Part shown: positions 15,938 to 23,673 of the stretch, piece by piece
Layout of the letters: every line of letters starts with the position of its first letter
Position numbering within the stretch: the first letter of the stretch is position 1
From: Pseudoalteromonas atlantica
Lineage (GTDB): Bacteria > Pseudomonadota > Gammaproteobacteria > Enterobacterales > Alteromonadaceae
Direction of reading: 5' to 3'
Length of the DNA stretch: 39,336 nt
Assembly (NCBI GenBank): GCA_007988745.1
Contig: BJUT01000042.1
Location: forward strand, 1-39,336
Program-made: the position numbers and the translations under genes
The notes under the pieces: model-generated
The model's database searches: none
What the model saw: the letters and a program-made list of their open reading frames with translations, nothing else
What the model was told of the DNA's origin: nothing

Positions 15938-16474
15938 ATGAACGAAGTTTTATTGTGGGCAAATTTAGCTGTCCTTCTCGGTTTAGTGGCATTTGGTAAA
16001 CTTTACCTCCCGAGTTACTTAAAAGAGAAAGCAAAAAACTTAGCTAAAAAAGAAGATCTTGTTGAAATTACGGATAAGGTTGAAGCTGTAAAGAATACTT
16101 ATGCGTCTGAAGTTGAGTTGCTGAAAGAGAGTATTAATTCTCGCTCTGATGCTCTATCGAAGAAACGTGAGGTATATAACCGTTTTATCCAAAGCATGGG
16201 GCTTTTCATTAACGGGCGAGAAGTGACAACTGAACAACAGCAGACATTTTTAGATTGTTATGCTCAATTGTGGCTGTGGGCTCCCGATGCAGTGTTGATA
16301 AAAGTTAATGTTTTTATCGAACAGCAAATGGCACTAGCGTCAGGGCGAGCTCAGCCACAGGTAGTAATAAAACAAACCTATACTGAATGCGTCCTTGCAC
16401 TTCGTAAAGATTGTGGCATGGGGGACGCAATGCCAAAAGATAGTTATAGGTTCGTCTTCTTTGGTGAGAAATAG
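15938..16474 (+). CDS. Cassette 2 membrane-anchored coiled-coil protein (178 aa)
   Basis: From the ATG at 15938 (AGGAG 5 bases upstream) this encodes 178 residues. One N-terminal transmembrane helix covers about 4-22 (LLWANLAVLLGLVAFGKLYL). A strongly charged coiled coil follows (about 28-70, KEKAKNLAKKEDLVEITDKV onward), then a helical C-terminal domain (about 75-178) with GREVTTEQQQTFLDCYAQLW and a conserved-looking SYRFVFFGEK tail. The open frame extends 33 codons upstream through the previous attC, but that is not coding. TM plus coiled coil plus a compact domain is a layout seen in many accessory, defence-associated proteins; no function is claimed. It is alone in its cassette. Confidence 0.75.
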   Translation: MNEVLLWANLAVLLGLVAFGKLYLPSYLKEKAKNLAKKEDLVEITDKVEAVKNTYASEVELLKESINSRSDALSKKREVYNRFIQSMGLFINGREVTTEQQQTFLDCYAQLWLWAPDAVLIKVNVFIEQQMALASGRAQPQVVIKQTYTECVLALRKDCGMGDAMPKDSYRFVFFGEK

Positions 16475-16574
16475 TGCTAACAAGTGCTTTAAACGGAACA
16501 AAAACAGTTGGTTAGGTTCCGCTACGCTCCACATTATAACCAATGATTTTTGTCCGCTTAAGCGGGCGTTAGGT
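16475..16574 (+). other. attC site of cassette 2
   Basis: R'' TGCTAAC (16475-16481) directly follows the stop codon; R' is GTTAGGT (16568-16574). The L'' region GCTTTAAACGGA pairs with TCCGCTTAAGC with an extra base. Inner arms CAAAAACAGTTGGTTA and TAACCAATGATTTTTG pair with three mismatches. The loop carries CGCTACGCTCCA, like the loop of the first attC. About 100 bases. Confidence 0.88.
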
Positions 16575-16581
16575 TTAAAAC

Positions 16582-17100
16582 ATGGTATCGCCCAATCCAG
16601 AAGACATTTATTCTCTCATCGGTTTTGCGCTAACGTATATACAATCTGTTGAGAAGAATATCAGTTTCATTACTACATTTGTATTGCAAGATGAAGAGGA
16701 TTTAACCATCGAGAAGCTAAATTCAATCGAGAGCAAGGAACGAAAAAAGGCGCTTGGCTATTTTATCGGTAAGCTAAAATCAAGAGTAGACTTAGCTCCA
16801 GCATTAGAGAGTTTGTTGGCCGACTTTCTTAAAAATCGTAATGACTTCATACATAATCAGGATAAGATTGAAGGATGGGATTTAGATACCGAAGAAGGTA
16901 TAGCCAAGGCCAAGGTATTTACCGTTACACTTTGGCGGCAAGCCGCTAGAATAAATGAAATTTTGGTGGCTCTTATGTTGCGGTGGCAAGAACAAACAGG
17001 GATCTATCCTCCTGGCGCAAGAAATGACGAGCCTCTTATTAAAGAAATAGACGAAAAATTCGGGCCATATATTAATGTCTTGTTTAAAGAAAAAACCTAA
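16582..17100 (+). CDS. Cassette 3 HEPN-motif-like helical protein (172 aa)
   Basis: A 172-residue all-helical protein. Residues 82-91 read FLKNRNDFIH, in which R86-N87-x3-H91 fits the HEPN-domain RNase motif R-polar-x3-H at the expected place, in a helix after a long helical bundle (helices about 7-36, 42-65, 70-85). HEPN proteins are often RNases in toxin-antitoxin and anti-phage systems; no other catalytic domain is present. The ATG lies 10 bases after the cassette junction, and the only ribosome-site candidate is the AGG of the GTTAGG recombination site itself. The stop codon TAA is part of the next R'' box. No antitoxin gene is alongside. HEPN assignment rests on the motif and predicted helicity only. 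Confidence 0.65.
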   Translation: MVSPNPEDIYSLIGFALTYIQSVEKNISFITTFVLQDEEDLTIEKLNSIESKERKKALGYFIGKLKSRVDLAPALESLLADFLKNRNDFIHNQDKIEGWDLDTEEGIAKAKVFTVTLWRQAARINEILVALMLRWQEQTGIYPPGARNDEPLIKEIDEKFGPYINVLFKEKT

Positions 17101-17162
17101 CAAGGTAAAACCGCCGCTCCTTCGTCGCTCTGGTTTTGCCTCCGGTGTTTGCGGCGTTACCA
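17095..17162 (+). other. Degenerate or truncated attC of cassette 3
   Basis: R'' ACCTAAC (17095-17101) is perfect and matches its cassette start. An inner stem GGTAAAACC/GGTTTTGCC is present with one wobble, and GCGTTACC (17155) occupies the R' position. The L'/R' half does not pair properly with L''/R'', so the site is short and asymmetric. It may be a decayed array end or a deletion junction. Confidence 0.55.
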
Positions 17163-17232
17163 CTGTTTGCAATTGGCACTCTCCTGCCACTCGACAACAT
17201 AAATATTGATTATAATTGGCAAGGTATTTTAC

Positions 17233-17266
17233 TGTGTCGGATGGCGCTTCGCTTATCCGACCTACA
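17233..17266. repeat. REP-like palindromic element
   Basis: GTCGGAT (17236-17242) and ATCCGAC (17255-17261) enclose an inner GCG/CGC stem with a CTT loop; the flank CCTACA follows. On the minus strand it begins TGTAGGTCGGATAAGCG, which resembles enterobacterial REP/PU sequences. A single copy was seen in the window. It sits just downstream of the cassette cluster. Confidence 0.6.
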
Positions 17267-17340
17267 CTGGCTGATGAAGTTATCAAGTCTGAAGAAATAT
17301 CATGGATTAAACCTGAGCGTTCAAGTTAAAACGTATTCAA

Positions 17341-17371
17341 CTAACAGCTAAAAACTAATAGCTAACAGCTA
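17341..17371. repeat. Short direct repeat CTAACAGCTA
   Basis: CTAACAGCTA occurs at 17341-17350 and 17362-17371, separated by 11 AT-rich bases. The second copy runs into the stop codon of the next minus-strand gene. Purpose unknown. Confidence 0.5.
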
Positions 17372-18448
17372 GCCCTCCTCAAACCTTGGCACCTTTCGTT
17401 TATCGGCTTTGCTCATAGCAAGCTCTTGAATTTCTTCTTGCTTAAGCTCTTTTGGCTTATCTTCTAATGAATGCTGCTTGGCGTTTTCATACACCAGCTC
17501 AGTGAGTAGTGCAAAGTGGTCGGAGCCGTATTTTGCAAGGCGCTTAATGCGCTTTACTTTAAACCCTGGGCTGTGAAATAAATGATCTAGCGGCCAGCGC
17601 ATAAAAAAGTAACTTGCGTGAAAGGTGTTATAAAAACCACGGCCTTTACGTGGGTCTAAAAAACCACTTATTTGCATAAATAAACGGGTGCTGCGCGACC
17701 ATGCCACGTCGTTTAAATCACCGGCTACAATGGTCGGGCGTGTTGGCTTTTTAAGTGCTTTAGCGACCATTATTAGCTCTGAGTCGCGTGGGCGCGATGA
17801 GTCTTCTTCAGTGGGGCTTGGTGGCGCGGGGTGTATAAAGTGCCCTTGCATTTCAAGACCTTCATTGTTTTCGAACAGGATATGAATTGAAGGAATATCA
17901 TCTTCAATGAGCTCACATATTTGCGCATCAAGAATTTTAAATTTACTGTATAAATGCATGCCGTAGCGGTTGTCTTTAGGGCATTCAATATAATAGGGGT
18001 AGTTTTTTTTAAGAACAGCTAATTTATTTTCCCACCAGCTGTCGCTTTCAAGGGTAATTAATAAGTCGGGCTGGTGTTTATCAACCAGTGAGATTAGTTG
18101 CTCACTATTGTGGTTTGACATAAGCACATTAGCTGACATGATTCTTACACTGTGAGCTTCGCTCACTGAGGCCGTTTTAACTTCTTTTTTAGCAAGCCAA
18201 GTGTAAGGAAATATCCACTTACCTTGTAATGCCATGGTTAGTAATGCGGTTAAAGCAGTATACAAATACCCGCTATTGCCGCTTTGCCACAGTAAATAAA
18301 ACGATATAATTGCAACAGCGCTGGCTATATAAAATACCTGTAGTCGAACAAAGTCGCAGCTGCGCACTAAGTAGTGCTGACTGTACGACATAGGTAATAA
18401 GGTCACTAATAAAAAAAAGCCAATGATTATAGCCAGTGCAATGAGCAT
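17369..18448 (-). CDS. Membrane-anchored endonuclease/exonuclease/phosphatase-family protein
   Basis: A 359-residue protein with three N-terminal hydrophobic helices (about 1-20, 37-54, 60-77) and a C-terminal EEP domain (about 100-320). Catalytic and metal residues of the family are in place: N107 in IMSANVL, E134 in TLESDSWW, H206 in GHFIHPAP, D244 and N246 in VAGDLNDV, and D310-H311 in GSDHFALL. The catalytic domain probably faces the periplasm. The C-terminal 40 residues are charged and probably disordered. Relatives act on nucleic acids, phospholipids or phosphoesters; the substrate is not evident. It follows the RcnB-like gene by 23 bases, so the two are likely cotranscribed. Confidence 0.85.
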   Translation of the reverse strand: MLIALAIIIGFFLLVTLLPMSYSQHYLVRSCDFVRLQVFYIASAVAIISFYLLWQSGNSGYLYTALTALLTMALQGKWIFPYTWLAKKEVKTASVSEAHSVRIMSANVLMSNHNSEQLISLVDKHQPDLLITLESDSWWENKLAVLKKNYPYYIECPKDNRYGMHLYSKFKILDAQICELIEDDIPSIHILFENNEGLEMQGHFIHPAPPSPTEEDSSRPRDSELIMVAKALKKPTRPTIVAGDLNDVAWSRSTRLFMQISGFLDPRKGRGFYNTFHASYFFMRWPLDHLFHSPGFKVKRIKRLAKYGSDHFALLTELVYENAKQHSLEDKPKELKQEEIQELAMSKADKRKVPRFEEG

Positions 18449-18471
18449 TTAAATATCCTTATAAATTGTAC

Positions 18472-18834
18472 TTAACGAGTTAAAATTGAAAGTATTTCTC
18501 GGGTATCGTGCACCATGTGTATAACTGTACTGTCTATTTTTATACTTACTGTACCATTATCTCTAGAACGTTCAATAACGCGGCCTTGTTTATATACATT
18601 GCGGTCTAGGTAATCGCCTCTATGGTAACGCTTACTTAACCCTGGTGGCGTCCACCCAGCACGCACTAACTTTTTTTGCTGCTTTTTAGATAGTTTCTTA
18701 CTGCTTTTATAGTTGTGCTGCTGATGTTTATGGTGGCCATTTTTATGGCCGTGATTGTCTTTGTCGGGCTTTGCCTGTGCATTAACGCTAACCAAGGCAC
18801 CCGCTAAAAAAACCGTATATAAAAACGCTTTCAT
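18472..18834 (-). CDS. Exported His-rich RcnB-like protein
   Basis: A 120-residue protein with a clear signal peptide (1-21, cleavage after NAQA). A His/Lys-rich stretch (24-55) is followed by a C-terminal segment resembling the RcnB family (WTPPGLSKRYHRGDYLDRNV, then VSIKIDSTVIHMVHDTREIL). RcnB-type proteins are periplasmic and linked to nickel/cobalt homeostasis in E. coli. The histidines would suit metal binding, but metal specificity is inference. It is the first gene of a likely two-gene unit with the EEP-family protein. Confidence 0.7.
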   Translation of the reverse strand: MKAFLYTVFLAGALVSVNAQAKPDKDNHGHKNGHHKHQQHNYKSSKKLSKKQQKKLVRAGWTPPGLSKRYHRGDYLDRNVYKQGRVIERSRDNGTVSIKIDSTVIHMVHDTREILSILTR

Positions 18835-18910
18835 AAATAATCTCTAATAATGTTAATAGCTAAAGATTATCAAACACGCCTGAACATCATATGAAACTGC
18901 AAGCAGCTAT

Positions 18911-19159
18911 TTATCTCGGCTTGTACTGTGTTTTGCAATGGCTGCGCATTATGGCTGGGTCTCGCAGTTTTAAATGCTTGGTTTTACGCCCTGCGTGGCG
19001 TTTGCGCCACACTTTAAAACTACCCTTTGAAATATGCTCTCGCATAAACACGACCAGCTGTGAATAATTAAGCCCGTATAACTGCTCTATAGCCTCAAAG
19101 GGGGTTCTGTCTTCCCACGCCATTTCTATAATTCGCGATTGCTGCTCTGCGTTAAACAT
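18911..19159 (-). CDS. DUF2805 / TIGR03643 family protein
   Basis: An 82-residue basic protein matching the DUF2805/TIGR03643 pattern: MAWEDRTPFEAIEQLYGLNYSQ (helical, HTH-like) followed by FKVWRKRHAGRKTKH. AAGAGAT lies upstream of the ATG. The family has no established function; the helix pattern and basic charge suggest nucleic-acid binding (inference). Single gene. Confidence 0.8.
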   Translation of the reverse strand: MFNAEQQSRIIEMAWEDRTPFEAIEQLYGLNYSQLVVFMREHISKGSFKVWRKRHAGRKTKHLKLRDPAIMRSHCKTQYKPR

Positions 19160-19278
19160 GGTTATCTCTTAAAAATTTAAACTTATACGAGAAGAAAAAA
19201 TACATAGATCATCACCTCAAAACCGAATATCGCTGTATAATAAACACACTAACATAAGAAAAAATCGGATTTACATTT

Positions 19279-19971
19279 ATGCGCACATTATTGCTGCTTT
19301 TAGCTTTTAGTTTTTCTTCGCTATTATTAGCAGCGCCTAATAAAACGCTGCGCTGTGCAACTACCCATTACCCGCCTTTTACAATTTATGACGATAAAAC
19401 ACATACCTTTACAGGGATAGACATAGACTATTTAACTTTTATAGAGCGTAATTTAAAAGTAACCATTGAGCTGGTGCATTTACCGTGGGCTCGTATTAAA
19501 AAAGAAATGACGTTAGGTTACTACGATTGTTACTTTGCGTTGGCAAATAATACCGAGCGTGCGCAATATTTAGAATTTACCACTGAGCCACTACACACCA
19601 CCCAATTTGGTTTATTTAGCACAGAAAAAGCAAACCTTAATAATGACTTATCAAATTCACGCATTGCTATGCTAAGAGGCGTTAAATTACCCAATGTACT
19701 GGCAAAAGAATACAATATTAAACAAAGCAACTTTATGCATTCACTCTCCACTAAAGCCACATTTGATTTGCTTAATAAACAGCGTGTTGACTACGCAATT
19801 ACTAATTATCAAGCCGGCTTATGGTACTCAAAAGGCTATAAAAACATACATGCTAAGCAGCTTGAAGGCTATGCCCTACCTGTTTATATTGCTTTTAAGC
19901 ATGGCGTGGTCAACACCGCAATCGTTGATGAGCAAATAAAACGCTATAAAGCGCAATTCGGTGTGCATTAA
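19279..19971 (+). CDS. Periplasmic solute-binding protein family 3-like
   Basis: A 230-residue protein with a signal peptide (1-18, ending LLLAA) and a SBP_bac_3-type body. CATTHYPPFTIYDD is the first-strand motif, GIDIDYLTFIERNL the following helix, and YYDCYFALANNTERAQYLEF and VDYAITNYQAGLW the hinge regions. It is at the short end for the family but appears complete. No ABC permease or ATPase is nearby. It is followed after 11 bases by a YoaK-family membrane protein gene and is probably cotranscribed with it. Ligand unknown; amino-acid-like by family. Confidence 0.85.
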   Translation: MRTLLLLLAFSFSSLLLAAPNKTLRCATTHYPPFTIYDDKTHTFTGIDIDYLTFIERNLKVTIELVHLPWARIKKEMTLGYYDCYFALANNTERAQYLEFTTEPLHTTQFGLFSTEKANLNNDLSNSRIAMLRGVKLPNVLAKEYNIKQSNFMHSLSTKATFDLLNKQRVDYAITNYQAGLWYSKGYKNIHAKQLEGYALPVYIAFKHGVVNTAIVDEQIKRYKAQFGVH

Positions 19972-19982
19972 TAAGGTAGGCA

Positions 19983-20639
19983 ATGTTAACTAAATTACCA
20001 AAATGGGTGGAGTACGGCGCGTTTGCGCTCGCTTTTATTGCTGGCATTGTGAATGCTGTAGGGTTATTAGGGTTTGAGCATCAGGCTATTTCTCACCTTT
20101 CCGGTAGTGTTACTTTACTTGGTATAAAACTAATGAGCAGTACCTCTGCTGCGTTACTACTAATGAGTATAATTTTAAGCTTTATGCTTGGCTCTGCCCT
20201 TTCTGGTTTTTTACTTACCGGCGGCTCGTTAAAGCTGGGGCGCCATTACGACACCCTATTATTTATTGAAGGCCTATTACTGCTTTTAAGCACCTATTTA
20301 CTCAGCCGCGCCCATGTTTATGGCATTACGCTTGCCTCTGCCGCCTGTGGTTTACAAAATGCCCTTGCCACTAACTACAGCGGCGCAGTAGTGCGCACCA
20401 CTCATTTAACCGGTATTTTTACCGACCTAGGTTTAATGATAGGCAAGGCGCTAAAAGGTGAACCCTTTGATACCCGCAAAGGCGTAATATTTATACTTAT
20501 TATTGCCGGCTTTTTATTAGGTGGAGTGTGCGGGTTTATGCTTTATGAGCACTTAGCCCTACTTGCTTTAACCGTGCCCGCTGCGGCTTGCTTTATATTA
20601 TCGCTAACTTATCGGGTATATAGAATACGCGCACTTTAA
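19983..20639 (+). CDS. YoaK / DUF1275 family membrane protein
   Basis: A 218-residue polytopic membrane protein with about six hydrophobic helices. The family signature is present in the middle: ASAACGLQNALATNYSGAVV followed by RTTHLTGIFTDLGLMIGK. AAGGTAGG lies just before the ATG. DUF1275 proteins are widespread and of unproven function, with transport proposed. Pairing with the solute-binding-like gene 11 bases upstream is notable but no functional link is known. Confidence 0.88.
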   Translation: MLTKLPKWVEYGAFALAFIAGIVNAVGLLGFEHQAISHLSGSVTLLGIKLMSSTSAALLLMSIILSFMLGSALSGFLLTGGSLKLGRHYDTLLFIEGLLLLLSTYLLSRAHVYGITLASAACGLQNALATNYSGAVVRTTHLTGIFTDLGLMIGKALKGEPFDTRKGVIFILIIAGFLLGGVCGFMLYEHLALLALTVPAAACFILSLTYRVYRIRAL

Positions 20640-20713
20640 CGCAAGCGGTTTAAAAACTGTTTAAAACACCTTACCATGGCGTTAATAAAGCGTTACTCAC
20701 CTTAAAGGAATGT

Positions 20714-22774
20714 ATGAAACCTTATATTTTGCCGCTGTTATTACCACTCAGCCACGTTGCACTTGCTGATAATAAAAACGATGATGCAATAGAAACCATA
20801 ACAACCACCGCATCACGTACAGAAGCACTGGCTACCCCCTATCCGCTTACTATTAGTACCTTATCTGAAGCGCAGTTAAATAGCATTGCGCCTACTCATG
20901 TTGAAGAGTCGTTACAACGTATTGCAGGTGCTAACGTACAGCGCGGAAATGGGCAAGAATACCTACCGGCTCTTCGCTCGCCGGTGCTCTCGGGCGCGGC
21001 AGCCTGTGGCGGCATACTAACCCTTGAAGATGGCATTGCACTGCGTGCTGCAGGCTTTTGTAATATTAACGAGCTATTTGAAGCGCATAGCGAAATGGCG
21101 CAGCGTATTGAAGTATTAAAAGGGCCGGGCTCTGCACTGTATGGCTCAAACTCCGTACACGGTGTAATTAACGTAATAACCCCTGATACAACCCAAGGCG
21201 GTGGATTAGTCGGGCTTGATTATGGCTCATACGGGTATGCCCGTTATAAGCTTCGCGCTGGGCAAGACTACGGCAACAGTGGTATTGGCATAAACGCAAG
21301 TATTACCGACGATACCGGTTACCGTGATGATGAAAGCGTTAAACAGCAAAAAATAAATATTCGTCATCGCTTTGAGCGCTCAAACCTATTGCTTACCTCT
21401 GGCCTTACATACACAAATTTAGATCAGCACACTGCGGGCTTTATTACGGGTTTTGAAAGCTATAAAAACGAAGACATAGCACAGCAAAACTTTGACCCCG
21501 ATGCATTTAGAAAAGCCCGCTCATTTAGAGCGTGGAGCAACGCCCAGTGGCAATTAAAAAACGGCAATGTGCTTTCTATTACGCCTTATGTGCGCGACCA
21601 AAGCATGGACTTTTTTAAGCATTTTTTACCTGGCACCCCGCTTGAAACCAACAGTCAAACAGGCATAGGTGTGCAATCGCTTTATCAACATAACTTGCAA
21701 AGTAATGTAAAAGTAAACCTAGGGCTTGATGGCGAATACACTCGCAGCGATTTTACTCAAAGCCAAAACGAGCCAACTCAAGGCTCTGCATTTTTAGTAG
21801 CCACAGTACCGCAAGGCAAACACTACGATTACGACGTAAACGCAACTCTATATGCGCCGTTTGCATCAGTTGAGTGGCAATTAAATAAATGGTTTATTAG
21901 CGCCGGCCTCAGGTATGAGCATATGCAGTACGATTACACTAATAATATGCTCACAGGGCGCACAACAGAAGACGGCACAGAATGTGGTTTTGGCGGTTGC
22001 CGTTATAGTCGCCCAGCCAGTGGTAAAAATAGCTTTAGCAATACCTCACCTAAATTTGGCGTGAGCTACAAGGCCAACAAAAATAATACGCTATACGCTA
22101 ACTTTTCGCGTGGCTACCGAGCGCCGCAAGCGGCAGAGCTTTACCAATTACAACGCGAACAAACCACCGCCGATTTAAACCCCGAAATAGCCAATAATGC
22201 CGAGCTTGGCTTAAAAGGATATTACAGCAATGTAAGTTACGCATTGGCTGTGTATGCTATGAGCAAACACAATACTATTTATCGCGATAGCGACTTTTTT
22301 AACGTTAACGATGGCAGTTCACGTCACAGAGGTATTGAGCTTGAAGTAGATTATGCATTAAGCAAAACGCTTAACTTACAATTTGCAGGTACACATGCAA
22401 AGCACACGTATACCAATAATCAGTTAATTAATGGGCTAAATATAAACGGTAACAACGTAGACACCGCGCCACGCAATGTGGCTAACCTTGATTTAACTTG
22501 GCAAGCCTTTAATAACCTAGCGCTTGCACTGCAATGGCATAGCGTAAGTAGTTACTATACCGACCCAGAAAACCTACTTAGCTACGAGGGGCATGATATT
22601 TTAAGCTTGCGTGCAAAGTGGCAAGTTACCAATAATTTAGAAGTGCTTGCACGTATAATTAACCTTACCGACGAAGCTTATGCAGAGCGTGCTGATTACA
22701 CCAGCTTTACTGGCGATAGGTACTTCCCTGGTAAACCGCGTAACGCCATGCTTTCGGCTACGTACACGTGGTAA
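20714..22774 (+). CDS. TonB-dependent outer-membrane receptor
   Basis: A 686-residue receptor with signal peptide (1-18), a TonB-box-like region after it (DAIETITTTASRTE) and a plug domain (about 40-160, with HVEESLQRIAGANVQRGNGQ and EVLKGPGSALYGSNSVHGVI). A 22-strand barrel follows, ending in an aromatic residue (LSATYTW). Barrel repeats such as ANFSRGYRAPQAAELYQL and VLARIINLTDEAYAERADYT fit siderophore or cobalamin-type receptors. A two-Cys extracellular loop is present (ECGFGGCRYSRP). No Fur box or cobalamin riboswitch was seen in the 74-base leader. The next gene, on the other strand, is a NimR-like regulator. Substrate unknown. Confidence 0.9.
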   Translation: MKPYILPLLLPLSHVALADNKNDDAIETITTTASRTEALATPYPLTISTLSEAQLNSIAPTHVEESLQRIAGANVQRGNGQEYLPALRSPVLSGAAACGGILTLEDGIALRAAGFCNINELFEAHSEMAQRIEVLKGPGSALYGSNSVHGVINVITPDTTQGGGLVGLDYGSYGYARYKLRAGQDYGNSGIGINASITDDTGYRDDESVKQQKINIRHRFERSNLLLTSGLTYTNLDQHTAGFITGFESYKNEDIAQQNFDPDAFRKARSFRAWSNAQWQLKNGNVLSITPYVRDQSMDFFKHFLPGTPLETNSQTGIGVQSLYQHNLQSNVKVNLGLDGEYTRSDFTQSQNEPTQGSAFLVATVPQGKHYDYDVNATLYAPFASVEWQLNKWFISAGLRYEHMQYDYTNNMLTGRTTEDGTECGFGGCRYSRPASGKNSFSNTSPKFGVSYKANKNNTLYANFSRGYRAPQAAELYQLQREQTTADLNPEIANNAELGLKGYYSNVSYALAVYAMSKHNTIYRDSDFFNVNDGSSRHRGIELEVDYALSKTLNLQFAGTHAKHTYTNNQLINGLNINGNNVDTAPRNVANLDLTWQAFNNLALALQWHSVSSYYTDPENLLSYEGHDILSLRAKWQVTNNLEVLARIINLTDEAYAERADYTSFTGDRYFPGKPRNAMLSATYTW

Positions 22775-22789
22775 AACCATGTATAAAGG

Positions 22790-23572
22790 TTAATTTAAAT
22801 CGCCCATATATTTAGTGGGCGATTTTCCCATTACCTTTTTAAACATAGTTATAAACGCACTCACCGATTCGTACCCCAATAACGCCGACACTTGCTGTAC
22901 ACTTTGCCCATCTGATAGTGCCTGCAGCGCTGTAATTATATGTAATTGCATTCGCCACTTACCAAAGGTCATACCGGTTTGCTTTTTTATAAGCCGTGCC
23001 AACGTCCGCTCGGTTAAAGCAAAATCGTGTGCCCATTGTGCAACGGTTTTACGATTATTTGGCTGTGCGAGTAACTGCTGCCCCATAGCTTGAATAACCG
23101 CATGCTTAGATAACACAAAGTCGAGCGGCTGGGCGGGCATTTCAATTAATAAATCAAACAGTACCTGAGCTAAACGAGCTGTTTTAGTGTCTTCATTATA
23201 GGCTTGGTGTTCGCTTGCTAGTTTTAGCATTAAACTTTTTACCAGCCCCGTTATTGCTAATGTACAGGTATGCTGTGGCATGCCGTGCTTATTGGCATCA
23301 ATAAATACAAAACACAATTTGGCGTTATCAGATGCGCGATTGCTGTGTAAGGTATTTGCAGGTACCCAAATAGCACTGTGCGTTGGCACCATCCACATTT
23401 TGTTAGCCGCTTCGCAGGTAACATAACCATCAAGCGCTAAAATTAGCTGCCCCTTAGGGTGAGTATGTAACGGGTATTCTTTACTGCCTTGTGCGGTATC
23501 TACTTTGGCAATTATAGGCTGTTCCATGTGCTCGTAGTTTTGTAGGTATCCCCACCCTTTAGGCTCAAACAT
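22790..23572 (-). CDS. nimR: AraC-family regulator, NimR-like
   Basis: A 260-residue regulator with an N-terminal cupin-like ligand domain (HTHPKGQLILALDGYV at about 41-56; WVPANTLHSN) and a C-terminal AraC helix-turn-helix pair. The first HTH includes KTVAQWAHDFALTERTLARL and the second SVQQVSALLGYESVSAFITM, followed by FKKVMGKSPTKYM. Length and layout match E. coli NimR (YeaM). As in E. coli, the divergent neighbour is a NimT/CynX-type transporter, 101 bases away, so repression of that gene and of itself is the likely role. Effector unknown here. The last codons overlap a terminator hairpin serving the TonB receptor. Confidence 0.82.
   Translation of the reverse strand: MFEPKGWGYLQNYEHMEQPIIAKVDTAQGSKEYPLHTHPKGQLILALDGYVTCEAANKMWMVPTHSAIWVPANTLHSNRASDNAKLCFVFIDANKHGMPQHTCTLAITGLVKSLMLKLASEHQAYNEDTKTARLAQVLFDLLIEMPAQPLDFVLSKHAVIQAMGQQLLAQPNNRKTVAQWAHDFALTERTLARLIKKQTGMTFGKWRMQLHIITALQALSDGQSVQQVSALLGYESVSAFITMFKKVMGKSPTKYMGDLN
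22797..22829 (+). terminator. Terminator of the TonB receptor, inside the regulator 3' end
   Basis: AAATCGCCCA (22797-22806) pairs perfectly with TGGGCGATTT (22816-22825), loop 9 bases, followed by a short T stretch. It lies within the last codons of the convergent AraC-family gene, so coding and termination overlap. Confidence 0.55.
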
Positions 23573-23600
23573 ATTTTGTCAGTTTTTAGTTATTCAATGT

Positions 23601-23624
23601 CAGTATAGCTAAATTATAATACTG
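23601..23624. promoter_or_regulatory. Candidate operator between the NimR- and NimT-like genes
   Basis: CAGTAT (23601-23606) and ATACTG (23619-23624) form an inverted repeat with a 12-base AT-rich centre in the 101-bp divergent gap. A TATACT (23635-23640) downstream could be the -10 of the transporter gene, which would place the dyad over its -35 region, consistent with repression by the adjacent AraC-type protein. Confidence 0.45.
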
Positions 23625-23673
23625 CTGATTTGTTTATACTAGCGCCAATAATTAGCTAACTTATTTTGTAATA

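Larger units (their letters stand above)
15139..17162 (+). mobile_element. Integrase-less integron gene-cassette cluster (three cassettes)
   Basis: Three consecutive units each consist of one plus-strand gene and a 3' attC-type site. Junctions are GTTAGGT (15139), GTTAGCA (15898), GTTAGGT (16568) and GTTACCA (17156). With cleavage after the G, the cassettes span 15140-15898, 15899-16568 and 16569-17156. Each cassette's leading bases are the exact complement of its own R'' box: TTAGGT with ACCTAAC, TTAGCA with TGCTAAC, TTAGGT with ACCTAAC. That is the signature of inserted circular cassettes. No intI gene lies in the window. The first junction could be a remnant attI or attC end. Confidence 0.85.

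Noticed and set aside
20640..20713. Cobalamin riboswitch before the first TonB receptor
   Set aside because: The gap is only 74 bases and has none of the B12-box conserved bases.
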